Shown here: positions 1 to 9,754 of the stretch, piece after piece | How the letters are laid out: each line of letters opens with the position of its first letter | How positions within the stretch are numbered: the stretch's first letter is position 1 | Assembly: GCA_950022655.1 (NCBI GenBank) | Contig: OX465579.1 | Coordinates: forward strand, 39,349,950-39,413,949 | Source: Alentia gelatinosa | Taxonomy: Eukaryota > Annelida > Polychaeta > Phyllodocida > Polynoidae | Length of the DNA stretch: 64,000 nucleotides | Direction: 5' to 3' | The notes under the pieces: model-generated | The model's input: the letters and a program-made list of their open reading frames with translations, nothing else | Databases searched by the model: none | What the model was told of the DNA's origin: nothing | Position numbers and translations under genes: made by a program

Positions 1-92
1 TGTAACTTCAAATTTCTTTTTGCACAATAAGATGTTTACATTTATCATTTGCCTACGTTTTGTATGCATTTATAATAAATATCAAACCTTAC

Positions 93-143
93 CTTGGAGG
101 ATTTCGTGCTATCTTTTTGTTTAGCTTCAAAAGCCTTGAAAAC
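93..143 (-). CDS. MUTYH: MUTYH 51-nt exon after the FSH exon
   Basis: CTTTCAG acceptor and TCCAAG|GTAAGG donor bound 17 codons, [17 protein letters not shown], which continue GMKK in phase, like the AMKKVF stretch of other MUTYH proteins. It ends at a donor, so one or more exons lie left of the window. Confidence 0.85.
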
Positions 144-3100
144 CTGAAAGAATAACGCTGTATCTTGAAGTGGATATAACTGTAAATCTAATTAAAATAT
201 ATGTCAATAACTCGTGTACCAGTATCTAGGTCCTGTTTTAAATCTGAGAAGGCACTCGAGATATTCCTCATTTTTTCAAACTACCAATCCATATAATTCC
301 AGTGTCCCGAGCAATAAAAGGTATAGGTAACTCATGAATTAACTTACAGCAAGGCCTGTACGTCCCTTAGGGGGATGCATAAGACGTTCAACTAACGTAA
401 AACACTGACATCCATATGATACCCTAATACTGCAGCTCATACAGAAACTTATCCTTAATTCTTAATCCTGTTTTTCCTATTCATACAGATTTATCTGAAA
501 AAAATATATCTATTGTCAACCTTGTCTATATTACCCTGTACCTGACTGGCTATTACTAAACATTACAACATGGTGTTTCACTCTCCTCCTCGATGCCGCT
601 TTTCAACACACATATTGACAGGCATACCTTCTTCATGCCTGTTGGCAGCGCCGCCTGCAGCATCTCTTCGCGCTGGAGCCACCTGGCGTCACGTTCAGAA
701 ACTGAGAGGTCAGCGTCTCCGTGGGACGCCAAGCAGCTGGCGAATACGTGATAGGTTTGTTGGATGTGTGAGAAGAGGTGAGGCACCTGAAGGATAACAA
801 CAGAATAATAAGTATACATGATTATCATGTTGTCTGGACACACTGATAACGACCTAAGTCTTGAGAAGCTCCATTAAATGTATCTCAGACACACATACAG
901 GTGCGTATACTCACGGACCTATGTCATCCAAGACCGTGGTATACTGAACCAATAAATGTACATACAGAATTCTTTTAGACATGGCTATCTTTTTGTTCTG
1001 ATCGTCCAAAATACTCTGATTAAAAACTATAACTCTCCATCGAATGTAGTTGACTTTGGCCATTGATAACGATAGGCGGTAATCAGTAGAAATAAACAAC
1101 AGGAGAAAATGATTAAAAAAACTTGCCTGCCCAATTTCCAGTCTTTGTTGTAGATTTTCTGCTTTAACTCCAAAGTTATTTTGTAAGTACCCTTCCATAG
1201 TGCTCATCATGTCGGTCGAGTCCGCTGCTAAAGTCACGCTGGGGAACTCCCAGAGGTTCGCCAAGAGTCCTGTAGAGGGCCGCTGGACGAGGAGGAACTC
1301 CGTATCGCCCTCTGGTGTGATCTGATAAAGTACATTGACGGCAGTTTCCTCTTTGCGCGGCTCTTTCTTCTTAGGTTTGCGTGGATAAAACGTTACACCA
1401 AGACTGTAGAAATGTATAAAGTATAGCACTGTGAGGAAACGGCACAGGGTACTCATTTTAAGTTCTCTTGGCGAATTGGTATACAAATCCAAACTGAATA
1501 GCTTATATTGACGAGAAATGGCTATAATAAATGAGCTGGATGCTTATGCAAGTCAAAGTAACGGAAATTTGTTAACACATATAATAGAAGCCCCGAACTT
1601 TTTGGAGGTAAAATAAACAAGAGAGATATCGTACTCGGGCCAAGGTGTCCCCAGTGGAGGGTGCTCCCCAGTGGGGTTCTACTGTAAGGGTCGTGTGGCC
1701 AGTTTCAAATGATAGGAGGTCTACATTTTGGTAGATGTGGGCTGTATATAGGGTGGAGTTCAAACAGGATAGATATCTTAAATCTCAATCAGAAATTATG
1801 AGATCCATTAAAATATCTTACCTACTGTCCCATGTCTCCTCCTTAGGTAAACATAGCTTACAAGCGTCGGCAGCTGCAGTATCGAAATGTGAAGATTTAA
1901 AGTTACACAATACGTTTTGAATGATAGAAATGTGTACCAAAAACTATCTATAATATCATGGACATTGAGTTGTATGTCCATGATAATATTTAGCTGATGG
2001 AATAGTTCAGTGCACAGAGCTATCCAGATATGGGGGCCGACATTTTGCCCTCGATGCTGAACATGTAGCTGTAATTTGGGAGCGCATTTTCCCCACTCTC
2101 CTGACTGAACCTTCTTCCTGATTCACTTACAAGTGGGGCAAAGGATCTCCTGGGAGATTGGAACTCCCAATGTACCCCCCAAATTACCAAGAAAACGCTT
2201 TGTGCCCAATAATAATAGGTGATCCTTGGCATCCGGGTTTGTTGCTTGTGTAGTGCTTTCAGATGTTTATACATTTCTGAATAAATATGCTACTACTTGT
2301 AAAAATGTTATTTCAACAATATAGCGGATAGATTCATAATTGTTTTTATATATAGATACAAAATTCTAGGTAAAAACTATTTACCACACTCGATGTCGAC
2401 AATCGACGTCGTATCTGTGCCATTTTTATGTGTGATCTGACTTCCTAGTTTGAGGGCAACTTCTTCTTTGTGTCGCTGTACCTTCATATGCCATGGTAAA
2501 ACAATAGGTTTGTCGTCAGTACAGGTAAAGAAAGTGAATAATGCTACGACTGTATACATTCGGATAATGATGTAATTTTCATGCAAACAATCAGTTTTCG
2601 AAAGTGTGTTGACTAAAGAGGAATCAACATTTCACACAATAACATGTTAGGATTTCTAGAAAGCTATACGACTGTAGAAGTTAATCATTTGGAATGTTTT
2701 TTTGTTGTTTTTTTTATCATTTGCTTTATTGACAAATTCTGGGTTGCCCCAGTCCTTCCATTTGACATGGTAGGAGGGTTACTTCAGGTCCTCTCATGGA
2801 CAGAATACTGGCTATATTACCTGGGCGTTAGCTGCACACAAGTGGGAGGCAGGACACTGACCACAGGCCGGTGTCTTGGGGGTGCAGACGGTGGCCCCTA
2901 GCTCCATCAGGGCCTGGTTATAATCCCCCGGATGATCAGGATCCACGGTGGCATGTGCAATAGACCTGTGAAACAACGAAAAACCATAAATCTCTCATCT
3001 TAACATAGGTTGATCCACCAAATAGAAGCTGCCAGCCGTTGTATAGAATTTACTGACAAGGCAGGTATCAAACGACGCCTCGTCTCATATTATACAGAAA

Positions 3101-6100
3101 TATCAGTATGGGAAATGAGAACTAGTGGAATTATTTTTCATGAGAAATTTGCTACCTGAGAGAGACCAAGAAAATGTGGAAAACACGTCGGTGTCAGCCG
3201 TGGCATAGGGCTATGGGTCTCTGGCGAGATTCCAACTACTCTTCTGTTGGTGTGATTGAGACTCAATCAATGTAATCTTTATTTTACACATGGAAAAGGA
3301 ATTTTACATACTGAAAATTAAACAGTGAATTTCCTTGGAAAATGGAAAGCTGTCATCTCTGCATGTATACGCAGCGAATCATCGTTGCGTGGAAGAGCGA
3401 TGTTATATATATCGAGCACGAATGCCTGAATAATAATATATAAAAAAAGAATGAAATCACCCACAGGATATAAACGTTTGCTCACCAGAAGGCATCCATG
3501 CTACTCTGTGCAGTGCAGTCAGCTCCAATGAGTCTCAGTCGTGAGAAGACGCGCACCACGTTGCCGTCGACCAGACCCGTAGGCAGCTGGAAGGCGATGG
3601 AGGCAATGGCGCCGGCGGTGTAGCGCCCGACCCCCGGCAGCTGCTTCTCCAGGGTACCTGCTGTGCTAGGCATCTGTCCACCTAGCTCCTGTACCACCTG
3701 ATACGGTGAATGGTGAAAATATGGTTATTAATGTGCTTCTATATCCATCTTTATTTGATGCATTATATATCTATTGCTATCTTGTACTGAATGGTGTGTA
3801 TGTTTGGCATCAATAAAGAAATTAGAAAAAAACACAAAAAAAACAACTAGTGTGGACGTGATGGGAGTCTAATATATATAAATATGATACAAAAATACAG
3901 TAAATGAACTGCGTGCACCTGAAAGAGTGTCCATAATTAACAGAAGCTAGATACTTGTCTCTGAAGTGCCACAGCGAATACACAAAATGCTAACAGTTAT
4001 GTAATGCTAAAACTTAGTTAAACGGTATTTATTATGATGTTTAGTCGCATATTTCTCTCATTATCCAGGGTGGCCAAGCGATGAAAAACAGCCTATAAAA
4101 GTCTGGCACAATCGGCCTCTTTATTTGATGCATTATATATCTATTGCTATCTTGTACTGAATGGTGTGTATGTTTGGCATCAATAAAGAAATTAGAAAAA
4201 AAACAAAAAAAAACTAGTGTGGACGTGATGGGAGTCTAATATATATAAATATGATACAAAAATACAGTAAATGAACTTTGAAAACTTCAAAATATGTGCA
4301 TTGAATCTTCATTATATATTTATTATTTACAATTATTTTCAGTCCACATTTACAGTCATAACAATCTAATTTCTCATCAGGCTTCACGATTACAAATTGT
4401 ATTGCACACTTAAAACAGAGAAAATTAGTGAACTATAGAATTGGTGAATTCACATCAAATTTCCTTCATGTGTCAGTGCAGGCGTAATCTGAATTAACAT
4501 ATATCTTGTAATCGACTCTGTCTACCTATTCATCCTTGGTGTCGATTCATGGTTCAATCATGTAGGTGTGAAATAAACACGATCTTTGTGTACAAGTGGC
4601 TTGTATTCTCCTTCTAGTTGATGGCATAATATCCTCGCTTTTGTTCGGATATCACCATGCGTCGACTACTCGGAGATAAAAATTACTCGTACACAAAACT
4701 ACTAATTATCATATGAGACGAGGCTAAAGTGTCAATCCTGTGACAGTAAAATAAATCCTACTAATTATTGTGTATATATCCTCCCTAGCCGATGACCAGC
4801 TCTTACATACCTTTTTGGCACCTTCAAGAAGGCGCCTTCCTCTGGAGTAGTATCCAAGTCCTGACCACATCTCATTTACTTCCTGTTTGATTATTAGGGG
4901 GAGAAGAGATTAATTTTGCAAAAGTATCAATATAATTGGGTACTGTTGGCTAGCTCTTGCCTTTGGTCCTGAAATAGACATATAATACAGCGGTCTATCG
5001 TGACATAATTATATTATTCCTTATCACTGTTTAAGATAATGTGTAGAATTAATGTACATGTTGTTTACATTATATAAGTTCGTTTCTGAACATAGCTTCA
5101 CGTGACAAAATAATACAGTGATCATGTATGAATAGGCAGTACCTCATAGTTAGAAGGTTTCCTTATCCTTTAAGTAATTATATAGAACGTCCTGACCATG
5201 CTGTACAAGTCACAGAACGAGATGGTAATCTACGGTTTGTACGGACCGAGGCGTTTACGCCGAGTTCCGTATAAACGGTAAATTATCGAGTTCTGTGATT
5301 TGTACAAGGATGTTTTTTTTAAGTTTTTTTTTTTATTCACAGTACCTCTCAACAAAAGTCGAGTTTTTCAGGCACCCGGAAATGACAATACAATAGTAAC
5401 AATAAATGTTTCACATCATAATTTGTCGTCCAGATACAAAACTAGTTGTTAGTATAGTAGAAAGAGAAAAATTAGTATAAAGTCAGACGATGAGATGAGA
5501 TGAAATTGTACGATCCCATCGTATACATAGTGTACATCACTTTCTATGGCTAAGTAGCTTCTTGAATTAGTCAATGTTCGTGGAGTTGTGCAGTTCAGGG
5601 GATAATAGGTTCCATTGTCTTGCCCCTCGCTGATACGGACTGTTATAAACTGTGGCACATTTGGTAGTTTCAAGTGTAAATAAAGTCTTCCCTTGAGTCC
5701 TTGTCCTTCGTGTTCTATTATCAGTCCATTCCACTTTGTTCTTATTTTTATACATTATACACAAGAGTTGTTTATATCGCCTCGATTCCAGGGTATCAAT
5801 GTTACAGAGATTATATAATATGGTAACTGATTTTAGTCTCGATGTTGGACCTAGTACAGTCCGCATCCCTCTATTATTAAGCTTCTCTATAACTGCCAGG
5901 TCCCGTTTTCTAAAGCTGTCATAAATAAACGAACAATACTCCATATGGGGAACAATACTACTAATATATACACTCCTGGCCGCATCATTTGTTAGACAAT
6001 TTCGCAATTTATTAAATTTATATAATTTACTACTGACTGTTTTGACAATACTCTTAAAATGTTGTTCCCAGGATAATGTCTCATCAATTATTACCCCTAA

Positions 6101-7914
6101 ATATTTATATTTGCTACAACATGTTAATACTATATCGTTCATTAAAATCTTTGGCTTCCTGATTTTCTTTAATCTCATTTGTGTACCAACACACATAACT
6201 TTTGTTTTATTTACATTAGCTGTCAATCCATTAGCTAGACACCAATTGGACAATAAGTCAATATCTCCTTGTATAATTTGTTCACACTTTTCCAAATCGC
6301 TATTAGAGTAAAAAACAACAACATCATCAGCATATTGAATAAAATGTGATAACTTGATATGTTTACCTAAGTCGTTAACAAATAAAAATAAAAAAGTAAA
6401 GTGCCTAATACTGATCCCCGAGGGACTCCGAATTCAACATTTCTTTGTTTAGATAATAATCCATCCACTTTTACAGCCTGTTCTCGATTTAATAAATAAT
6501 CATAAAACCAGTGCAAGAGATTATGAGGAATTTTTAGGAGTTTTTCTAATTTCAATAAAAGTAAACTATGATTAATCGAGTCAAAGGCTGGACGTTGGAC
6601 GTTATATATTTACTATATAGCCGAAATTAAAAAAAAAATCAATTTCATTTTGCTTAACAAAATTTTAATAAATGTGTATGGGTAGGTAGTCTGTATTTTC
6701 CTGTATGGACCACTGGTCCGTACAGTTCTTTTTAAGTCATATGCCGAAACAGTGCTTATTTACAGTATATACGGCATGGGTATATAGTAATCTATCATAT
6801 GGCACGAAGGTCCATATATAGCAGGTAAAGCACATGAAGTATTAACCAGAATACGGACATTGACATGTTGCCTGAGGCATGATATAGATTATCTAGAACT
6901 TACCTCCAAGGACGCGTCTGCAAGTGCCTGTAATGTGGGCCACTTTGCCATCCACCTGTTGTAGTAGTCTATAACTGTAGCCACCTGAGTTTGTTGTAGC
7001 ATTATTTCAGATACCCAAACTGAAATTAAAGGACATCTTATGAACAAAACTATGCTTTACACAAAATAAGAATAGCTAAATCCTTTTTCATTCAGGTGAA
7101 ATAAAATACTGTGACTGAAAGGTTTCTTTTTCTTGTAAGAGGATGGTGAAATCTACTTGGATTTTCTAACAATTTTGGCATCCCCCCCCCAAAAAACAAC
7201 TATAAAAACTATTTGTATTGTCTCTAGTAGTAATTTAGGTAAGCACGAATGGAAAGAAAATGTTCAAGTTATTCTAGGATGATAATTCATTTTCTTTTGA
7301 GTTATTTTCTTTCGTATAACATTCAAGTTCTATATTCAATTACACAACCACCTTTACATCAGGCAAATAAGCGTGGTATCTGATTAAATAGACAAGCTTT
7401 CAAGAAGTTAATATCAAAGTACTGATACCTGCATATGCCCTTTGATTTTGATCTTCCAGAGAGACCTGCAAAAACCCAAATTACTGTGAAATATGGGAAC
7501 TAAGGCAGGATGATGGTGGATTATTATGGCAGCATTTATTCCTATGTTTTCATGGTACCAAGGCTATGGACAGAGAGAGAGAAGTATGTCACAATCCCCT
7601 GTTCCTAGAAATACCACATAAAGGTCATACATGAGTAGTTGTTAGAGTTGCTCACAGATGGCATAGTATACAAGGATACTACAATGCCAACAAAAAAAGT
7701 TACAATAAACAGAAAGTGTCAAAACAAATATATATGATACATGTGATAACATATTTCATATAGTAGTCAAATGTATCAATAACTCTTTGACTTACCATTG
7801 TCCTCCATGGTAGATCCCTCTTCTTCTCACCATACCAAGTTAACAGTTCTTTACGAAGCACCTTAATTTCGTCAGCAGTAAAGCTGTGGATGTCTCGCTG
7901 AACTTTCATGATAC
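93..7914 (-). CDS. MUTYH: MUTYH, adenine DNA glycosylase (11 exons, 3'-partial)
   Basis: Base-excision-repair glycosylase that removes adenine mispaired with 8-oxoguanine, in nucleus and mitochondria. Exons in transcript order: 7796-7914, 7429-7465, 6904-7019, 4811-4882, 3486-3697, 2821-2965, 2385-2481, 1822-1873, 1127-1403, 628-786, 93-143. All junctions keep one frame, giving 445 codons. Seen in order: KRDLPWR, the [12 protein letters not shown] helix with the catalytic Glu, GLGYYSRGR, the helix-hairpin-helix [14 protein letters not shown], the catalytic Asp in LVDGN, the Fe-S cysteines C-x6-C-x2-C-x5-C, a Cys-rich connector, the NUDIX-like [19 protein letters not shown] and the FSH 8-oxoG recognition motif. 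Every key residue I can place is present, so the gene looks functional. All introns are GT-AG except one GC-AG. The last exon seen ends at a donor, so the C-terminus, usually with a PCNA-binding motif, lies beyond the left edge. The start is unresolved; the first in-frame ATG in the coding part is at 7909-7907. Confidence 0.94.
628..786 (-). CDS. MUTYH: MUTYH exon: FSH 8-oxoG recognition segment
   Basis: TTCAG acceptor and AAG|GTATGC donor, 159 nt in phase 0-0. It encodes [20 protein letters not shown] and [24 protein letters not shown] in MutY proteins contacts the 8-oxoguanine and lets the enzyme tell it from G. Confidence 0.94.
1125..1126 (-). other. GC splice donor of the MUTYH NUDIX exon
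   Basis: The exon boundary reads CAG|GCAAGT on the minus strand. Using GC keeps phase 0 into the next exon (AG|GTGCCTCAC). The only nearby GT, four bases later, would shift the frame. CAG|GCAAGT is a close match to the known consensus of GC-AG introns. Confidence 0.8.
1127..1403 (-). CDS. MUTYH: MUTYH exon: NUDIX-like domain core
   Basis: TTTCTACAG acceptor and an unusual CAG|GCAAGT donor. It encodes [19 protein letters not shown], then [20 protein letters not shown] and the helix to LEIGQ. The Gly of RPSTG aligns with human G382, a common polyposis variant site, and is conserved here. This is the longest exon, 277 nt. Confidence 0.94.
1822..1873 (-). CDS. MUTYH: MUTYH 52-nt exon: connector Cys motif
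   Basis: CTGCAG acceptor and GTAG|GTAAGA donor. In phase it encodes [16 protein letters not shown], matching vertebrate GQCHLCLPPSEPWDQ. Together with the Cys from the previous exon it forms C-x4-C-x2-C, the likely counterpart of the MUTYH zinc linchpin. Confidence 0.88.
2385..2481 (-). CDS. MUTYH: MUTYH exon: first part of interdomain connector
   Basis: It encodes [20 protein letters not shown] and ends [10 protein letters not shown] plus one base. The acceptor may be AAG|GTACAG (as given) or six bases further in at CAG|CGACAC; both keep frame. The connector in this family binds the 9-1-1 clamp, and its DIEC resembles the vertebrate VEEC region. Confidence 0.82.
2821..2965 (-). CDS. MUTYH: MUTYH exon: [4Fe-4S] cluster
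   Basis: CACAG acceptor and CAG|GTAATA donor. It encodes [20 protein letters not shown] followed by [17 protein letters not shown]. The four Cys have the C-x6-C-x2-C-x5-C spacing of MutY-type Fe-S cluster loops, so the cluster should be loaded. Confidence 0.95.
3486..3697 (-). CDS. MUTYH: MUTYH exon: helix-hairpin-helix and catalytic Asp
   Basis: ATCAG acceptor, and donor TG|GTGAGC that splits a Trp codon. It encodes [19 protein letters not shown], then [17 protein letters not shown] and [25 protein letters not shown] is the helix-hairpin-helix hairpin, and the Asp of LVDGN is the catalytic Asp (D138 of E. coli MutY). Confidence 0.95.
3749..3910 (+). repeat. Direct repeat copy 1 in MUTYH intron
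   Basis: Begins ctttatttgatgcattatat and ends acagtaaatgaact. It is nearly identical to 4119-4277, 370 bp away. It contains aataaag and an A-rich stretch, so it could be a retroposed or segmentally duplicated piece. Confidence 0.85.
4119..4277 (+). repeat. Direct repeat copy 2 in MUTYH intron
   Basis: Second copy of the 160-bp unit at 3749-3910, differing mainly in length of the A-rich tract. About 208 bp of unrelated sequence separates the copies. Confidence 0.85.
4811..4882 (-). CDS. MUTYH: MUTYH exon: GLGYYSRGR segment
   Basis: A 72-nt phase 0-0 exon encoding [19 protein letters not shown] then EGAKK, with acceptor AACAG and donor AAG|GTATGT. The first Tyr of GYY corresponds to human Y165, a residue that intercalates next to the lesion, and it is intact. 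Confidence 0.93.
5201..5308. repeat. Foldback (inverted-repeat) element in MUTYH intron
   Basis: Two imperfect arms of about 50 bp face each other: gtacaagtcacagaacgaga on the left and its counterpart atcgagttctgtgatttgta on the right, with a gcgtttacgc centre. The whole 108 bp can fold as one hairpin. It resembles a small MITE, and a related palindrome lies at 6701-6725. Confidence 0.7.
5311..6592 (-). mobile_element. 5'-truncated non-LTR retrotransposon in MUTYH intron
   Basis: Reverse-transcriptase coding remains followed by a 3' UTR and an A-rich tail (T-rich at 5311-5334 on the plus strand). It starts abruptly at about 6592 inside the AFDSINH motif, as expected of 5' truncation. It lies in the same orientation as MUTYH, inside the 2.0-kb intron 4883-6903. 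No target-site duplication was recognised. Confidence 0.85.
5537..6592 (-). pseudogene. Reverse transcriptase fragment, decayed
   Basis: Minus-strand reading shows [30 protein letters not shown], the YADD active site ([12 protein letters not shown]), [25 protein letters not shown] and a C-terminal [15 protein letters not shown] one-base frameshift in a T-rich run separates GVPRGSVLG from YADD. A TAA at 5567-5569 precedes FKKLLSHRK and a TGA, which looks like the original terminus. The motif order is that of CR1/Jockey-like non-LTR elements. It is not functional. Confidence 0.85.
6701..6725. repeat. Short palindrome related to the 5201 foldback
   Basis: ctgtatggacc and ggtccgtacag face each other around three bases, with one mismatch. 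The tacggacc core also occurs inside the 5201-5308 element. The rest of 6593-6890 holds nothing recognisable. Confidence 0.5.
6904..7019 (-). CDS. MUTYH: MUTYH exon: catalytic Glu helix
   Basis: TTTCAG acceptor and TTGGAG|GTAAGT donor. It encodes [20 protein letters not shown] and continues [18 protein letters not shown]. The Glu of WVSE aligns with the catalytic acid (E37 of E. coli MutY), and MLQQTQV is the adenine and estranged-base pocket segment. Confidence 0.94.
7429..7465 (-). CDS. MUTYH: MUTYH 37-nt microexon
   Basis: TTTTTGCAG acceptor and GCAG|GTATCA donor bound only 37 nt, encoding [12 protein letters not shown] plus one base. It joins in phase to the next exon to give RAYAVWVSE, matching the RRAYAVWVSE stretch of vertebrate MUTYH. 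It is far too short for an ORF scan and was found by phase and homology. Confidence 0.9.
7796..7914 (-). CDS. MUTYH: MUTYH exon: N-terminus of glycosylase domain
   Basis: Acceptor TTTCTCAG at the 7915 side and donor ATG|GTAAGT at 7795-7794. It encodes [20 protein letters not shown] followed by [11 protein letters not shown], the family's N-terminal signature. Two bases precede the first full codon, so an upstream exon ending in one codon base is expected. If no upstream coding exon exists, the ATG at 7909-7907 would start the protein. Confidence 0.92.
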
Positions 7915-8047
7915 CTGAGAAAGGAAATGTCAACTTAAATATCCTTTATTTTATGCTTATTTTATATGATGCAGTTATATGATGCAGTTTACAATATTAT
8001 TTTACTAATATATGGTACAGGAGATGTGGAATCAAATAGGTAATTAC

Positions 8048-8243
8048 CAGAGGTACTTGCCAGTACTGCAGGGGAATACAGGTGTTGCCGTTCAATGCTA
8101 CTTACGGCCCACTGTCTAGTTACGCGGCCGCTTGGACAAACACAGCCGAGTCTGCCTAAATGCACATAGAGATATAAGGCATTCACAGCTAGAGTGTGAA
8201 TGGCGGGTGTGATTGCAGTACTGTTGGTTTTGGACAGACTGTC
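8048..8243 (-). CDS. Possible upstream MUTYH exon (N-terminal extension)
   Basis: Between an acceptor CTAGCAG at 8244 and a donor TCTG|GTAATT at 8047, the minus strand is open for 65 codons plus one base. That single base completes the codon left open by the next exon, giving [11 protein letters not shown]. The peptide holds several Arg and few acidic residues (for example GRVTRQWAVSSIERQHLY), which would suit a mitochondrial targeting region. It contains no ATG in frame, so the start would lie further right. There is no homology support, and an alternative donor GCC|GTAAGT lies inside. It may instead be 5' UTR or chance. Confidence 0.33.
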
Positions 8244-8639
8244 CTGCTAGAATAAATAAAGGCATTGTATCAACGAGTCTTGTCTATCAAAACTTTAAAG
8301 TAGATAATTGTTTTGGTTTTAACTTGGAGAAAGATAAGCATATGATTGCTAGGCCTGCCAATGTATTATTGTGTATTCAATTTCGGTGATCCTATGTTAT
8401 CTATAGACCCTATTGAGGTATCCCAGAATTCAGTCTGTTTATACGTCCCGGTGTGCGCTGATTACCGACGTTCTATGGTGATAGACCCTTGACCCGTAAC
8501 CCACAATCATTGCTTTTTAACGGTTTTTATAAATGTTCAAATGGGAAATCCGATGTCAGAAATGGAAATTTCAGCTATTTCTACATGTGTACCCGAAATT
8601 ATATTCAGGTTACTCAAATATAAGTGGGAAAACTGGTTC

Positions 8640-8900
8640 ATGTGATCGTAGTGTGCCCAGCCACTCGCGGGCGGAACTTGTGTTTACCCTGGGCGATAAT
8701 CGGGAGACGAGTAACCTCTGGAGGGGGTATGCTATATCTAAAGTATTATTGAAATTGGGGGTACGAGGCAAAGCCTGACTGTCTACCACAAACGCTACCG
8801 TGTGAATGTCGTTTTCAAGTGAAAACGATGACGCTGTCATAGTCGAAGGTTCGCCTCGCGACATGACGTCACGATGTCAACATCGCTATGGTAGCGACGT
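8640..8900 (-). promoter_or_regulatory. Candidate MUTYH promoter with CRE palindrome
   Basis: A locally CpG-rich block just upstream of the gene on the minus strand. It contains a perfect CRE, tgacgtca, at 8864-8871. A minus-strand ATG (8864-8862) overlaps the CRE and opens an 84-codon frame that could be a first coding exon, but neither its product nor a phase-consistent junction could be confirmed. Confidence 0.3.
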
Positions 8901-9120
8901 AGTGGGGTTAGTTGCTTAGCTGTTGGTCTAGATGTCAACAGATTGGGGCAACTTTGATCTAACCGTATTGGTTACGGATAGAGCACGGTTTCAACAAGTG
9001 TTTCCTCAGGCGTTTTGCTGTGGGTGCCGAAGCACACGGTCCTGTCCAAGCGTGACAGAGGTTCTAATGTATTGTCAAAGTGATTTTACACGGAACCTGG
9101 CGTCTTCAAAGAGGGTTTGA

Positions 9121-9504
9121 AGATGCAATAAAAGCGAGTAGTGGTTAAAATGGGTTAACCAAGGGGTGAGAGTGACAGTGTTAATGAACGAAGGAAGGAG
9201 CAGGGCGATACAACTCACATCGAGGTAAAAAAAAAAAATAAATAAAGTATTATTGAGGTGATATTCATGTATGACATATCAATTTAGAGCTGGAATATCA
9301 TAGCACACTTTTAGTTCTATGGGAATAGTGTACACAGATATTATGAAGGTATTACGTTTATACCTTCAGTGATCCAATGCTAAAGTATATGCTGCCAGGG
9401 GTATGTTTGGCTTCAGGCATGGCGTAGCTAAGCAGTTAACGTGAGACACCAGTGGAAAAAGGCCTATATATTGGAATTCCAACGAGCTTTATGAAGAGAC
9501 GTCA
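9121..9504. other. Spacer, nothing recognised
   Basis: AT-rich sequence with an A-run followed by taaataaag at about 9228-9246. No gene or repeat family could be assigned. Confidence 0.5.
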
Positions 9505-9695
9505 CGAGTTTGAGTTTGAGTTTATTTATGCCACACATTTTGTTGGCTCCATAATTTCACGAGTCGAAGACGAGTGACATTACGGAGCCAACAAAACGAG
9601 TGGCATAAATAAGCTCAAACTCAAACTCAAACTCAAACAACTCAAACTCAAACAACTCAAACTCAAACTCAAACAAAATAAGCTCAAACTCAAAC
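9505..9695. repeat. Palindrome with (CTCAAA)n arms
   Basis: Left arm 9505-9550 (gagtttgagtttgag, then tttatttatgccac and ttttgttggctcc) and right arm from 9584 (ggagccaacaaaa, gtggcataaata, then ctcaaa repeats to about 9695) form a long inverted repeat around a 33-bp loop. The right side has an expanded ctcaaa array. The gtggcata motif recurs nearby at 9763 and at 12159 and 12196. Confidence 0.75.
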
Positions 9696-9754
9696 AAGTG
9701 GCGTCTAGATTTTATCCTACCCCATTTCCATATTTTTTCAGTATCAGAAAGTAG

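Noticed and set aside
2020..2274. 84-codon minus-strand frame in a MUTYH intron
   Set aside because: It does not match any part of MUTYH, and the flanking exons already join in phase without it.
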